The translations under genes and the position numbers were made by a program. Shown here piece after piece: positions 1-9,581 of a DNA stretch of 33,136 bases. Positions within the stretch are counted from its first letter, which is position 1, and each line of letters starts with the position of its first letter. This DNA comes from Limnohabitans sp. Rim8 (lineage in GTDB: Bacteria; Pseudomonadota; Gammaproteobacteria; Burkholderiales; Burkholderiaceae_C): contig CAMDKK010000046.1 of assembly GCA_945901045.1 (NCBI GenBank), forward strand, positions 1-33,136. The letters are read 5' to 3'. The notes under the pieces are model-generated. The model was not told the origin of the DNA, did not search any database, and saw only the letters and a list, made by a program, of their open reading frames with translations.

Positions 1-168
1 TACACGTGGATTTGTTCCGCCCCACATAGTAATCAGCACCTCGACATTGGCCGAATACTTTGGGCTGGAGCTGAGGCTGATGTTGGCCGAATCATTGATT
101 CTGACAATAACAACCCAGATCCAGATGGGGCGGCTTGGATCGGACTTCATCACCCGAGGTTGTCTTGA
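1..168 (+). CDS. C-terminal end of an unidentified protein (cut by window start)
   Basis: Reading frame 1 is open from the first base to a TGA at 166-168 and gives 55 codons. The tail is acidic and Asn/Asp-rich in its middle (around DSDNNNPDPDG) and ends in HHPRLS. I do not recognise the family. The frame is judged real because it runs from the window edge to a stop only two bases before the ATG of the following helicase, with the helicase's likely ribosome binding site (GAGGT, 156-160) inside it. That is the usual arrangement of a translationally coupled pair. If the helicase belongs to a defence system, this would be the tail of a partner subunit, but the sequence here does not show which. 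Confidence 0.5.
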   Translation, partial: YTWICSAPHSNQHLDIGRILWAGAEADVGRIIDSDNNNPDPDGAAWIGLHHPRLS

Positions 169-170
169 TA

Positions 171-2948
171 ATGGCCGAAGAAGTCTTTACCCCTGGCGAG
201 CGAATAACCCATCAAGAATATGGCCCAGGTGTAGCACTTGAAATTGCACGTGACGGTTATTTGCGGGCATTTTTTGGGGTCGGTGAACGCAGAGTTCCGC
301 GTGGGTCTATACGCCGAGACCTATCGCGAACAGAGCGCATTTTGCGTGCTGTAGATGGAACAACCGAGAGATCACGCATGGCTTGGCTGTCCTATGAAGC
401 CCACGCTCTGCCAGTTATGGAAAGTGCATCGGCATTAACCTCGGCAAAAATTGATCTACTCCCTCACCAAGTAGTGCTGACACACCGCATTGCGACTGCA
501 TCACCACGTCGTTACCTTATTGCTGACGAAGTGGGCCTCGGTAAGACCATCGAGACCGCTCTGATCTTGCGGGAGCTCGCAAGCCGTGGGGAACTGAGTC
601 GAGCACTTATGGTGGTACCAGCTGGTTTAGTAAACAACTGGCATCGTGAGTTGAATGATGTCTTCAACCTTGATTTTGAGGTGTTCGGATCTGAGGGTGA
701 CATTACCGATAGAAAAACGAACGCATTTGCTAAGCACGATCGCTTGATTGCAAGTATCGACACGCTCAAAAGGCCTGCACGTATCAAACGCCTATTGGAC
801 GCTCCACGTTGGGATTTAGTGGTTTTTGACGAAGCTCACCACTTAACGGCATACCGCACCGGTGGAAAAGTTCGAAAGACCGAAAACTATAAACTTGCAG
901 AGGCATTAAAAGACCACTCGCGGGACCTTCTGCTGCTTTCGGCCACTCCTCACCAAGGCAACCATTTTCAATTCTGGATGTTGGCACAGCTACTTAACCC
1001 AACACTGTTTGGCAGTCCTGAGGAAATGCTTGAGCACAGGCACCGTCTAAATACTGTGATGTATCGACGAACCAAGGCAGACGCATGCCAGCCTGATGGA
1101 TCCCCTCTATTCGCTCGGCGATGGGTACATACCGAATCTTTTCTCATGGGCATAGAGGAAAAGCTCTTTTACGAAAAACTGCGCGAGTACCTTGAAGACG
1201 GTTTTAATTTAGCAAGGCGGCAAGGCGGTAAGGGCCAGGCACTTGGATTTTTAATGGCAATTTTCCAAAAAATTGCTGCATCCAGTTTTGCTGCCGTTCG
1301 ACGAACACTCAAACGTCGACTTCTGATGTTGACACTTCATGAAGCCTTTTTAAGAGACAAAGAACTCGACATCGAAGGCCGTGAATTGTTGACCAATGAA
1401 GCCAGGGAATTGGTTCATGAAGAATTCAATTTGGCTCGCGACAGTATTGGGCGCAGTGAGGTTGATCGCGTCATTGCCGATTTGAAATTCCGATTAGTGA
1501 AGAAGCTAGATGCCGAAGCACTGGAACTTGCATCAGACCCCTACGGAAGTGAGTATTCCGCAGCGCATGCTGAGGAGGCGGCATCAGCTGTGGTCGAAAT
1601 GCATTTACCAGAAGAGCGGCTACGCATCAGGGACTTGCTCAATGTTTTCCCTCAACAACGGGAAACCAAAGCCCAGAAATTGTTAGATGGATTAGGAATT
1701 TTGTGGCGACAGAATCCCAATGAAAAAATCGTAATTTTTGCGACTTACCTTGGCACTGTCGATTTAATTGCACGTGAGATTGACCAGACATTTCCTGGGC
1801 AAGGCGTAGTGGTTTTGCGCGGTGGTGATCACGGCGCAAAGGTCGCCGCTGAACGTCGCTTCCGCCAAAAAGATGGGCCGAGAGTATTAGTATGCACGGC
1901 TGCAGGTCGAGAGGGTATCAACCTTCAATTCGCCCGCATTCTGTTTAACTTTGACCTCCCTTGGAACCCAATGGATATTGAGCAGCGAATCGGGCGAATC
2001 CATCGTTATGGGCAAAATCATACGGCTCAGGTCTACAACTTGGTAATGTCTGACACGATAGAAGGCAGGATATTTTTGCTATTGGATGAGAAGCTGACCG
2101 AGATTGCCCGCACCGTTGGAAAGGTGGACGACGAGGGCAATGTTGCTGAAGACCTTCGCGCACAGATTCTCGGTCAACTCTCCGAGCGTTTGAACTATGA
2201 CCGTCTCTATCAAGAGGCTCTGTCTGATCCGGAATTGAAACGCACGAAGGTTGAGCTTGAGGCCGCTATGTCAAATTCGCAGGAAGCGAGACAAGTGGTT
2301 TTTGATCTTTTTCAGGACCTCAATGGATTCAGCCTTGATGACTACAAACCATTTTCTGACGTTTCGTCTGGGCTTGGTCGTTTGGTTAGATTTATGTCAG
2401 CTGCTGTTGAAGATCGGCAGCAAAGGCTAATCAAAATTGACGAAGAGACCTATGACCTTGTGACTGTCGATGGGACTCGGCGCGCTAGATTTACGTTGAA
2501 CCGGGAAACTGCGACTGGGAGTGACACCATTGAATTGATGGGCTTAGATCACCCTTTGGTACAAGAAGAATTAGGCCGGTGGCGAAGTGTGCCGCCTGAA
2601 GAAATTGGCGTGGCTGTTAAGGGCGATTTGGCTGACCCCGTACTGCTGTCGTTATGGATGGTTGAAGCATCAGGAAAAAATGGTGAACGACGCGTGGTTG
2701 TTCAAGCCATTGCTGTCAAACAAGACGGTAGCCGTGTGCCGTCCGTGGAGCGGCAAAGTGAGCGCTACATGCAATCTTCACCATCAAATCCAGCATTTTC
2801 ACCAGAGCAACGAATAGAGCTATTTTCAACTGCGGTTGAACCGACCTTGCAACGCGAACTTAAGCATAAGGGCGCTGCAAATGGCGATGGCAGCTACTCG
2901 GCCGAATTGATCGGATATGTTGAGATCACAAATCTAGTGCCTCAATAA
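171..2948 (+). CDS. SNF2/DEAD-like helicase, possible anti-phage defence component
   Basis: This is a superfamily 2 ATPase of the SNF2/RapA type, 925 residues from the ATG at 171. A GAGGT ribosome binding site lies ten bases upstream; an in-frame TTG at 135 is less likely. The N-terminal 60 residues contain a small RapA/CarD-like beta segment (HQEYGPGVALEI). Motif I is DEVGLGKT at residues 119-126, motif II is DEAH at 220-223 and motif III is SATP at 257-260. The C-terminal RecA lobe carries AAGREGINLQ (motif V) and QRIGRIHR at 605-612 (motif VI). The middle insert and the last 250 residues are unassigned. The length and layout resemble the large stand-alone helicases of defence islands, such as the DISARM DrmD type or those paired with phospholipase-D-like proteins. 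No methylase or DrmABC gene is in the window, so the system assignment is inference. The gene is AT-richer than the housekeeping genes to its right. Confidence 0.85.
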   Translation: MAEEVFTPGERITHQEYGPGVALEIARDGYLRAFFGVGERRVPRGSIRRDLSRTERILRAVDGTTERSRMAWLSYEAHALPVMESASALTSAKIDLLPHQVVLTHRIATASPRRYLIADEVGLGKTIETALILRELASRGELSRALMVVPAGLVNNWHRELNDVFNLDFEVFGSEGDITDRKTNAFAKHDRLIASIDTLKRPARIKRLLDAPRWDLVVFDEAHHLTAYRTGGKVRKTENYKLAEALKDHSRDLLLLSATPHQGNHFQFWMLAQLLNPTLFGSPEEMLEHRHRLNTVMYRRTKADACQPDGSPLFARRWVHTESFLMGIEEKLFYEKLREYLEDGFNLARRQGGKGQALGFLMAIFQKIAASSFAAVRRTLKRRLLMLTLHEAFLRDKELDIEGRELLTNEARELVHEEFNLARDSIGRSEVDRVIADLKFRLVKKLDAEALELASDPYGSEYSAAHAEEAASAVVEMHLPEERLRIRDLLNVFPQQRETKAQKLLDGLGILWRQNPNEKIVIFATYLGTVDLIAREIDQTFPGQGVVVLRGGDHGAKVAAERRFRQKDGPRVLVCTAAGREGINLQFARILFNFDLPWNPMDIEQRIGRIHRYGQNHTAQVYNLVMSDTIEGRIFLLLDEKLTEIARTVGKVDDEGNVAEDLRAQILGQLSERLNYDRLYQEALSDPELKRTKVELEAAMSNSQEARQVVFDLFQDLNGFSLDDYKPFSDVSSGLGRLVRFMSAAVEDRQQRLIKIDEETYDLVTVDGTRRARFTLNRETATGSDTIELMGLDHPLVQEELGRWRSVPPEEIGVAVKGDLADPVLLSLWMVEASGKNGERRVVVQAIAVKQDGSRVPSVERQSERYMQSSPSNPAFSPEQRIELFSTAVEPTLQRELKHKGAANGDGSYSAELIGYVEITNLVPQ

Positions 2949-3146
2949 CCGACTCGATACCGGTTTGCGGCCATAGCGCTCTGAACAACGAAATTTCGTT
3001 CGGCTTGGTTCAAAGCCTGTTTTGCCTTCACCCGCAAATTCACGGCTCGGAACCAAGTCCGAAAAAGTCATGAGGTTTTGAGACAAACGGGGGTTGAGAC
3101 GCCTTTACCGGGCCGCAGCCGCAGGTCGCGGTCAGGAGCCCAAAGC

Positions 3147-3170
3147 AAAAAGCCCCGCGTGGTGCGGGGC
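3147..3170 (-). terminator. Rho-independent terminator after tRNA-Ser/serS
   Basis: A perfect 7-bp GC stem (3152-3158 with 3164-3170) encloses a 5-base loop. On the - strand it is followed by five T residues (A run at 3147-3151 on +). It lies about 45 bases beyond the 3' end of tRNA-Ser and probably ends a serS-tRNA transcript. Confidence 0.85.
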
Positions 3171-3179
3171 CTGAGGCTG

Positions 3180-3207
3180 CCTCAAGGCCTGCTGAGCAGG
3201 TTTGAGG
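3180..3207 (-). other. Long hairpin in the tRNA-Ser 3' trailer
   Basis: An inverted repeat lies between the tRNA 3' end and the terminator. CCTCAA (3180-3185) pairs with TTGAGG (3202-3207), and CCTGCT (3188-3193) pairs with AGCAGG (3195-3200), with small internal bulges. There is no T tract. It could be a processing signal for tRNA maturation or a decayed terminator. Confidence 0.4.
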
Positions 3208-3216
3208 TCTTTGTAC

Positions 3217-3306
3217 TGGCGGAGGAGGAGGGATTCGAACCCTCGGTAGTGTTGCCACTACGCCTGATTTCGAGTCAGGTACATTCGACCACTCTGCCAC
3301 CCCTCC
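3217..3306 (-). tRNA. tRNA-Ser (anticodon CGA)
   Basis: The reverse complement folds as a 90-nt class II tRNA. The 7-bp acceptor stem begins GGAGGGG at 3306, the anticodon stem is CCTGA/TCAGG with loop CTCGAAA (anticodon CGA at 3272-3270), a long variable arm of serine type follows, and the T arm is GAGGG-TTCGAAT-CCCTC. The discriminator is G, and CCA is encoded in the genome at 3219-3217. It reads UCG codons. It sits 34 bases downstream of serS on the same strand, so the synthetase and one of its substrates are probably co-transcribed. Confidence 0.95.
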
Positions 3307-3340
3307 GGATTCGGTTTTGCTTGTCGAAGGCGGTATTCTA

Positions 3341-4681
<1,341 letters not shown>

Positions 4682-4687
4682 TCAGAC

Positions 4688-4730
4688 TTCGATCTTCATT
4701 CGCTATTCATTCGCTATTCATTCGATCTTC
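4688..4730 (-). repeat. 11-bp tandem repeat at the 3' end of ispH
   Basis: On the - strand four 11-base units run head to tail: GAAGATCGAAT, GAATAGCGAAT, GAATAGCGAAT, then GAAGATCGAA followed by GTCTGA. The outer units are identical over ten bases and lie exactly 33 bases apart. The first unit contains the last ispH sense codons and creates its TGA. Without the repeat the frame would read on to Val and a second TGA at 4683-4685. Confidence 0.85.
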
Positions 4731-5653
4731 AGCCCTTTAGGCAGCGGGAACTTGATGGTCTCTTGAATGCCATCCATTTTGCGCACACTCACCGCGCCCA
4801 GCGCACGCAGGCGGGCAATGACGTCTTGCACCAGCACCTCGGGTGCCGATGCGCCTGCGGTCAATCCCACGCGGGATTTGCCTTCGAACCATTCAACCTG
4901 GAGTTCATCCGCACTGTCGACCATGTAGCCATCTGCCCCCAGTCGGTTGGCCAACTCGCGCAGGCGGTTGCTGTTGGAGCTGGTGGGGCTGCCGACCACG
5001 ACCACCACATCGACTTGTCCGCTCATGAGTTTGACTGCGTCTTGCCGGTTTTGTGTGGCGTAGCAGATGTCTTGCTGCTTGGGCTCGCGCACTGTGGGAA
5101 AGTGTTTTTTAACTGCCGCCAAAATTTCGGCTGCGTCGTCCACGCTCAAGGTGGTTTGAGTCACCACGGCCAGACGCTCGGTTTGCCGCGGTTGCACCCA
5201 CGCCACATCGGCCACGCCTTCGACCAGATGGATGCCACTGTCGAGCTGGCCCATGGTGCCTTCGACCTCGGGGTGGCCTTTGTGGCCGATCATGATGAAT
5301 TCATATCCCTCTTTGTGCAGCTTGGCAACTTCGACGTGGACCTTGGTCACCAAGGGGCAGGTGGCGTCAAAAATCTGAAAGCCTCGGGCCACTGCTTCAT
5401 TTTGAATGGCGCGGCTCACGCCATGGGCGCTGAAGACCAAGGTGGCCCCGGGGGGCACATCGGCCAGATCTTCTATGAAAATGGCGCCCTTTTTTTTGAG
5501 GTCGTTCACCACAAAAGTGTTGTGCACAATTTCGTGCCGCACATAGATGGGGCTGCCAAACTTGGACAAAGCCGCCTCCACAATGTCTATGGCGCGGTCA
5601 ACACCTGCACAAAAGCCGCGAGGCTCGGCCAACAAAATTTCTTGCAAAGACAT
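4718..5653 (-). CDS. ispH: 4-hydroxy-3-methylbut-2-enyl diphosphate reductase
   Basis: Last enzyme of the MEP isoprenoid pathway. It reductively dehydrates HMBPP to IPP and DMAPP using a [4Fe-4S] cluster in the cytoplasm. The 311 residues match the family. The three cluster cysteines are at C15 (AEPRGFCAGVDRA), C99 (DATCPLVTKVH) and C197 (ICYATQNRQ). The catalytic glutamate region is HPEVEGT (127-133). The ATG at 5653 shares one base with the TGA of fkpB (TGATG), so the two are translationally coupled, a pairing familiar in proteobacteria (fkpB-ispH). The C-terminus ends ...GLKIE; an 11-bp tandem repeat at this point appears to have removed an ancestral terminal valine. Confidence 0.98.
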   Translation of the reverse strand: MSLQEILLAEPRGFCAGVDRAIDIVEAALSKFGSPIYVRHEIVHNTFVVNDLKKKGAIFIEDLADVPPGATLVFSAHGVSRAIQNEAVARGFQIFDATCPLVTKVHVEVAKLHKEGYEFIMIGHKGHPEVEGTMGQLDSGIHLVEGVADVAWVQPRQTERLAVVTQTTLSVDDAAEILAAVKKHFPTVREPKQQDICYATQNRQDAVKLMSGQVDVVVVVGSPTSSNSNRLRELANRLGADGYMVDSADELQVEWFEGKSRVGLTAGASAPEVLVQDVIARLRALGAVSVRKMDGIQETIKFPLPKGLKIE

Positions 5654-6096
5654 CAGAGCACTCCGATCAGACGAACTTCAAAGGTCACCGGTTGCCCGGC
5701 TAAGGGGTGGTTAAAGTCAAACCGCACAGCGCCTTCGTCATTGACTTCGAGCACCGTGCCGGCATAGGAGCCTAAACCGTCAGGGGTGGGGAATTGAACC
5801 ACATCGCCCGCTGCGTATTTTTCCATCGGATCGCCCAATTGGGTGAGCAGCTTGCGGGCCACCCATTGCGCCATCTCGGGGTTGCGCTCGCCAAAGGCTT
5901 CACCGGCAGGCAGCTCAAAGGTGGCGTGCGCGCCTTCTGCAAGGCCCATCAGACGGTCTTCCATGGCGGGCGAGAGCTCCCCAGAACCCAAAGACAGGGT
6001 GGCCGGCTTGTCGCTGAAGGTGTTGATGATGTCGCCCTTTGGCCCGGCCAAGCGGTAATGGAGAGTCAAAAAGGAGCCGGAAATAACGATGGACAT
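5653..6096 (-). CDS. fkpB: FKBP-type peptidyl-prolyl cis-trans isomerase, SlpA/FkpB type
   Basis: Small cytoplasmic prolyl isomerase and chaperone of the SlyD/SlpA class, 147 residues. The split FKBP domain opens with VISGSFLTLHYRL and NTFSDKPATLSLGSGEL. The inserted flap domain lies between about residues 65 and 125 (PAGEAFGERNPEMAQWVAR), and the FKBP strand resumes at the C-terminus (GQPVTFEVRLIGVL). No histidine-rich metal tail is present, which separates it from SlyD. It ends one base into ispH, with which it is probably co-transcribed, and it is divergent from radC across 116 bases. Confidence 0.93.
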   Translation of the reverse strand: MSIVISGSFLTLHYRLAGPKGDIINTFSDKPATLSLGSGELSPAMEDRLMGLAEGAHATFELPAGEAFGERNPEMAQWVARKLLTQLGDPMEKYAAGDVVQFPTPDGLGSYAGTVLEVNDEGAVRFDFNHPLAGQPVTFEVRLIGVL

Positions 6097-6179
6097 AAGG
6101 GTTTTTTGGAATGCCCGCGGGGGCAGATCTTGTGCATTAATGGAGTGATTGTAAAAAGCTTCTCAAAAGCACTTCAAAA

Positions 6180-6195
6180 AGCCTTTTCAAAGGCT
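6180..6195 (+). promoter_or_regulatory. Leader hairpin just upstream of the radC ribosome binding site
   Basis: AGCCTT (6180-6185) pairs with AAGGCT (6190-6195) around a TTCA loop. It ends five bases before the GGGAGG ribosome binding site (6201-6206) of radC. It could modulate translation, but it is short and could be chance. Confidence 0.3.
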
Positions 6196-6212
6196 GCCCA
6201 GGGAGGGCAATC

Positions 6213-6887
6213 ATGACCATCAAGGATTTACCGGCCGATGCACGCCCGCGCGAAAAAATGCTGGCCCGTGGGCCGGGGGCATTGAGCGATGTTGAACTGC
6301 TGGCCATTTTGCTGCGCACCGGGATGGCGGGCAAAAACGTGTTCCAACTGGCGCAGGAGTTGCTGACCACCTTTGGCGGTTTGTCAGGCTTGCTCAACGC
6401 TGGCACAGCGGAGCTTCAAATGGTCAAGGGCTTGGGGCCTGCCAAGCGAGCAGAAGTCGCCGCGGTGCTGGAGTTGGCGCGCAGAGGGCTGGCCGAGCAG
6501 CTCAAAGAGAGGCAGGCCTTCAGTACACCCGGCGCGGTCAAACAGTATCTGCAATTGCATTTGGCGCACAAAAAACACGAGGTCTTTGCCGTCCTGTTTC
6601 TGGACAGCCAAAACCGCCTTCTGGCGATGGAGGAGATGTTTCGTGGCACGCTGAGCCAGACCAGCGTGTACCCGCGCGAAGTGGTCTTGCGGGCCTTGCA
6701 CCACGGCGCCTGCGCGGTGGTGCTGAGTCACAACCACCCCAGCGGTTCAGTGCAGCCCAGTCGGGCTGACGAGGCTTTGACCCAAACGCTCAAAGCCTCG
6801 CTGGCGTTGGTGGATGTGCGGGTGCTGGACCATGTGATCGTCGGCCAAGGCCAGGCTTTGTCCATGGCCGAGCAAGGTTTGGTCTGA
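6213..6887 (+). CDS. radC: RadC/YicR family JAB-domain protein
   Basis: 224 residues. The N-terminal helix-hairpin-helix part (residues 1-100, with [16 protein letters not shown] and [12 protein letters not shown]) resembles DNA-binding UPF0758 proteins. The C-terminal JAB/MPN metalloprotease-like domain has the JAMM signature S-H-N-H-P-S-G at 172-178 and D186. Despite the name, a role in radiation resistance is not established for the family; it is often linked to competence or mobile elements, and its activity is unknown. The ATG is preceded by GGGAGG seven to eight bases upstream. It is a monocistronic gene on the + strand, convergent with the LLM oxidoreductase gene. Confidence 0.95.
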   Translation: MTIKDLPADARPREKMLARGPGALSDVELLAILLRTGMAGKNVFQLAQELLTTFGGLSGLLNAGTAELQMVKGLGPAKRAEVAAVLELARRGLAEQLKERQAFSTPGAVKQYLQLHLAHKKHEVFAVLFLDSQNRLLAMEEMFRGTLSQTSVYPREVVLRALHHGACAVVLSHNHPSGSVQPSRADEALTQTLKASLALVDVRVLDHVIVGQGQALSMAEQGLV

Positions 6888-6917
6888 GCAGCTTCAAAAA
6901 GTAAAATCTTGTATAAA

Positions 6918-6940
6918 TCAACAGGAAACAAAACTGTTGA
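6918..6940. terminator. Weak hairpin between convergent radC and LLM genes
   Basis: TCAACAG (6918-6924) pairs with CTGTTGA (6934-6940) around a 9-base A-rich loop, midway between the radC stop and the LLM gene stop. T tracts are poor on both strands, so termination is only plausible. Confidence 0.35.
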
Positions 6941-6944
6941 AAGC

Positions 6945-7973
6945 TTAAACCGTCGACAAATCCATCTGAAATTGAGGCATCACTTCTTCAATAAATAAGT
7001 TCAGCGATGTCAATGATTCCTTGTAAGTCAAGTCACCAAATGCAAATCGGGTCAAGACGTAATTAGCGCCAGAGATTTCCACTTCGCGGGCCAGCTTTTC
7101 GGCCACTTCATCCGGTGTGCCTGTAATGACAATGCCGGCGCTGGTTGCTGCAGCAAAGTCTTCGGGGATGGGATAACTTTTCATGGGATTGCCATGCGCA
7201 CGCCACAGGTGCTGCAAACTGTTGTACCAACAGGCGAACGCGCGTTTGCCGATGTTGTAGGCCTCTTGGCTGGTTTTCGCCACCACCAAGTGCCGCCCTA
7301 AACCCATGAAGGGCAGGACAGACTTTTCGGCGTCAAATTTGGCATGCCAAATTTCTTTGTACCTGTCGGTAATGGCTTTGATCGGCGCTGAGGGCCCATT
7401 GCACACAATATTGACATTGTTTTCTGCAGCCCATGGCACCGCGGCCGGGGAGGACATCCCATACCAAATGGGCGGATGCGGCTTTTGTACACACTCCAAC
7501 TCAACAGGCACATTGTCAAACTTGAAGTACTCGCCTTCAAAGTTAATGCGCTTGGAGGTCAGTCCCATCATGACTACATCGTAGGACTCGATGTACAACT
7601 TGCCTGAGTTCTGTGCATTAACCCCGAAATACCCCATTTCGTAGGGGGAACTGCCACGGCCAATGCCCAATTCAAGTCGCCCGCCACTCATTTGGTCCAA
7701 CATACAGACCTCCTCAATGATGCGCAAAGGGTGCGTCAAACTGAGCGTGTAAACGAGGGGGCCGAATCGTAAGTTTTTCGTTCTTTGCGCAACCGCCGCC
7801 AAAAATACACTGGGCGATGAAGCCATCCCAAGTGGCGTGCCATGGTGCTCCGCAATGTGATAGGCATGAAAATTGGCACGGTCGTAGACTTCTGCCAATT
7901 TGAGCCTGTTTTCAAAATGCGCTGTTAAGCCCACAGCGCCACGGTCCAAGTGGTCAAAGACACCAAATTTCAT
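6945..7973 (-). CDS. LLM-class flavin-dependent oxidoreductase (luciferase-like monooxygenase)
   Basis: 342 residues from the ATG at 7973 (MKFGVFDHLDRG), the canonical start of this family; a longer frame upstream would overlap the cupin gene and has no homology-like character. Bacterial luciferase-like TIM barrels use FMNH2 or F420 and oxygen to hydroxylate or cleave organic substrates. Visible family features are RLKLAEVYDRANFHAYHIAEHHG, the SPSVFLAAVAQRT strand-helix, GRLELGIGRGSSPYE (phosphate/flavin loop) and PHPPIWYGMSS. The substrate cannot be read from the sequence. It is the last gene of a short - strand run with a cupin protein and a Bug-type receptor, suggesting uptake and oxidation of a small organic acid or aromatic. 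Confidence 0.9.
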   Translation of the reverse strand: MKFGVFDHLDRGAVGLTAHFENRLKLAEVYDRANFHAYHIAEHHGTPLGMASSPSVFLAAVAQRTKNLRFGPLVYTLSLTHPLRIIEEVCMLDQMSGGRLELGIGRGSSPYEMGYFGVNAQNSGKLYIESYDVVMMGLTSKRINFEGEYFKFDNVPVELECVQKPHPPIWYGMSSPAAVPWAAENNVNIVCNGPSAPIKAITDRYKEIWHAKFDAEKSVLPFMGLGRHLVVAKTSQEAYNIGKRAFACWYNSLQHLWRAHGNPMKSYPIPEDFAAATSAGIVITGTPDEVAEKLAREVEISGANYVLTRFAFGDLTYKESLTSLNLFIEEVMPQFQMDLSTV

Positions 7974-7990
7974 AAAGAATGACTCACTTT

Positions 7991-8542
7991 TTAAGCTTGG
8001 GGTTGCAAGGGGTCTATGCCATCGATCAAGACAAACGCCAGTCGGCAAAAATCATGAGAACGATTAACCCATGCGTGGTTGGTACCTTGTTGCACCATGA
8101 TGTCACCGGCTTTCATATGGACCTCGGAGTCGTCCAATAGCATGTCTATTTCACCCGATAAAACAATGGCGTAATCCACGCTCGGGGTCCTGTGCATATA
8201 AGCATGACGAGCGCCTTTACCATCGGCATGTTGGTCCACACCCATGGCTTTGAGCAGGTCCTCTTGTTTCATGGCTTCAGCCTCTGCGGTGATGGGCGGA
8301 AAATCCACAATCCTGAACACAGACCCTCTTGAAGGGGGTGGCACGCCGATGGTTCTGGCGGCGCGATCGGTTTTTGTATCGAGTTGCGCGGGCGTTTCAT
8401 CTGTGACCCACAAGAGGGTGCTGACAAAACCTGCCCCCTCCCTGGTTTTTTGGTTAGGTGCAAAGCCATCTATTTCTACGATAGCTTTTCCATGGGCATC
8501 ATGCCCCGTGACGATTCGGCGAATTCTGTGGTCCATGCTCAT
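7991..8542 (-). CDS. Cupin-domain protein
   Basis: 183 residues from the ATG at 8542. This start lies 19 bases after the TGA of the upstream receptor gene, whereas the longest frame (ATG at 8578) would overlap it. The N-terminal part (RRIVTGHDAHGKAIVEIDG) is typical of a family of small cupins found beside catabolic genes. The C-terminal half is a single cupin barrel: the first motif region is around HRTPSVDYAIVLSGEIDM and the second around VHMKAGDIMVQQGTNHAWVNRS. The metal-binding histidine set of the first motif is incomplete (one His before PSVDY), so it may be a binding or isomerase-like protein rather than a dioxygenase. It is cotranscribed with the LLM oxidoreductase, 17 bases downstream. 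Confidence 0.85.
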   Translation of the reverse strand: MSMDHRIRRIVTGHDAHGKAIVEIDGFAPNQKTREGAGFVSTLLWVTDETPAQLDTKTDRAARTIGVPPPSRGSVFRIVDFPPITAEAEAMKQEDLLKAMGVDQHADGKGARHAYMHRTPSVDYAIVLSGEIDMLLDDSEVHMKAGDIMVQQGTNHAWVNRSHDFCRLAFVLIDGIDPLQPQA

Positions 8543-8561
8543 TCTTTCTGACACGTAATTT

Positions 8562-9530
8562 TCAATCGACGACGGCACCCGAGTTTTGGATCGCAGGCGT
8601 CCAACGCTTGTATTCTCTTTTTACAAACTCAGCCATTTCTGCGGGGCTCAAGGGCTCGGAGGGTTCCATGGCGGCTTTGTCCAAGAGCGCTGCGTAGGCT
8701 GGCGTTGCCTGGAATTTTTTCAGTTTGTCTGCCAGCAACTCGACGATGGCGCTGGGCATATTGGGAGGGCCCGCAAAGGCGATCCAACCTGACCAGTCAA
8801 AGCCAGGGACAGTTTCTGCAATGGGGGGAACGGACGGCACGAGGACCGTTCTTTTGGCCATGGACGTACCCAAGGCAAACAGTTTGTTGGTTTTTAAGTG
8901 GGGAATCGCCAAGGTGCCATCAATGAATGACATATCGACTTGACCCGACAATAAATCCACCATCGAGGTGTTGCTGCCTTTGTAAGGGACATGGATGATG
9001 TTCAAACCAAGTTGTTTTTTAAGCAACTCCATGAAGATGTGTTGCGGCGACCCGTTGCCCGATGAGGCGTAAGAATATTTACCGGGATTCTTGCGCACCA
9101 CCTCAATCCAGTCTTTCATGTTGCGCGCAGGAAATGCGGGGTTCGCTACAAGAAAGAAATTGGTCACACCCAGGCGCGCGATGGGCGTCAAGTCTTTCAG
9201 GGGATCAAACCCTGGATTGGCCATCAACTGGGGCCCCAGACTCAGGGTAGTCACCGTCGGGACCATCAGCGTATAGCCATCGGGCGCCGCCACTGCAACA
9301 GCTTTTGCGGCCAGCAAGGTACTGGCGCCTGCCTTGTTTTCAATCACGAAAGTTTGCTTCAGGCTGGATTGCAATTCTTCGCCAATGCTGCGTCCGAGCA
9401 AATCCACTAGAGATCCCGCCGTGAATGGCACCACTATTTTGACCGGCTTGTTCGGGTAATTTTTAACTTCTTGACCCTGTGCGTTGATGCTGAACAATGC
9501 ACAAGCCCAGAATAAAAGTAAATTTAGCAA
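8562..9530 (-). CDS. Bug-family tripartite tricarboxylate transporter substrate-binding protein
   Basis: 322 residues. A short hydrophobic signal peptide (LLLFWACALFSINAQG) is followed by the mature Bug fold: YPNKPVKIVVPFTAGSLVDLLGR at the N-terminus, the ligand-loop AAPDGYTLM, YASSGNGSPQHIFMELL and VPYKGSNTSMVDLLSGQVDM. The family binds small carboxylates in the periplasm, and in Burkholderiales most members have no adjacent membrane subunits, as here. The start is a TTG at 9530 with an excellent AAGGAG (9543-9538) six bases upstream; no ATG is available nearby. It is first in the run Bug-cupin-LLM and divergent from the IclR gene over a shared palindromic operator. Confidence 0.93.
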   Translation of the reverse strand: MLNLLLFWACALFSINAQGQEVKNYPNKPVKIVVPFTAGSLVDLLGRSIGEELQSSLKQTFVIENKAGASTLLAAKAVAVAAPDGYTLMVPTVTTLSLGPQLMANPGFDPLKDLTPIARLGVTNFFLVANPAFPARNMKDWIEVVRKNPGKYSYASSGNGSPQHIFMELLKKQLGLNIIHVPYKGSNTSMVDLLSGQVDMSFIDGTLAIPHLKTNKLFALGTSMAKRTVLVPSVPPIAETVPGFDWSGWIAFAGPPNMPSAIVELLADKLKKFQATPAYAALLDKAAMEPSEPLSPAEMAEFVKREYKRWTPAIQNSGAVVD

Positions 9531-9551
9531 TGAATGCTCCTTGTTTTAAAA

Positions 9552-9581
9552 TTACGTTATACGTAACTTATTACGTATAAT
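9552..9581. promoter_or_regulatory. Palindromic operator and overlapping divergent promoters (IclR / Bug receptor)
   Basis: A perfect 10-bp inverted repeat, TTATACGTAA (9557-9566) and TTACGTATAA (9571-9580), is separated by CTTA. A further half-site, TTACGT at 9552-9557, overlaps it, so TTACGT TAT ACGTAA is also a perfect palindrome. A consensus TATAAT (9576-9581) on the + strand and TATAAC (9561-9556) on the - strand lie inside the repeat, so a bound regulator would block both promoters. The probable ligand protein is the adjacent IclR regulator. Confidence 0.7.

Noticed and set aside
2949-3216. Hidden gene or insertion sequence remnant between the helicase and tRNA-Ser
   Set aside because: No frame with coding character and no terminal inverted repeats were seen; apart from the terminator and trailer hairpin nothing could be supported.
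4763-5767. Long + strand open frame opposite ispH and fkpB
   Set aside because: It lies wholly antisense to two well-recognised genes, its translation is His/Gln-rich with no family resemblance, and it reflects codon bias of the real genes.
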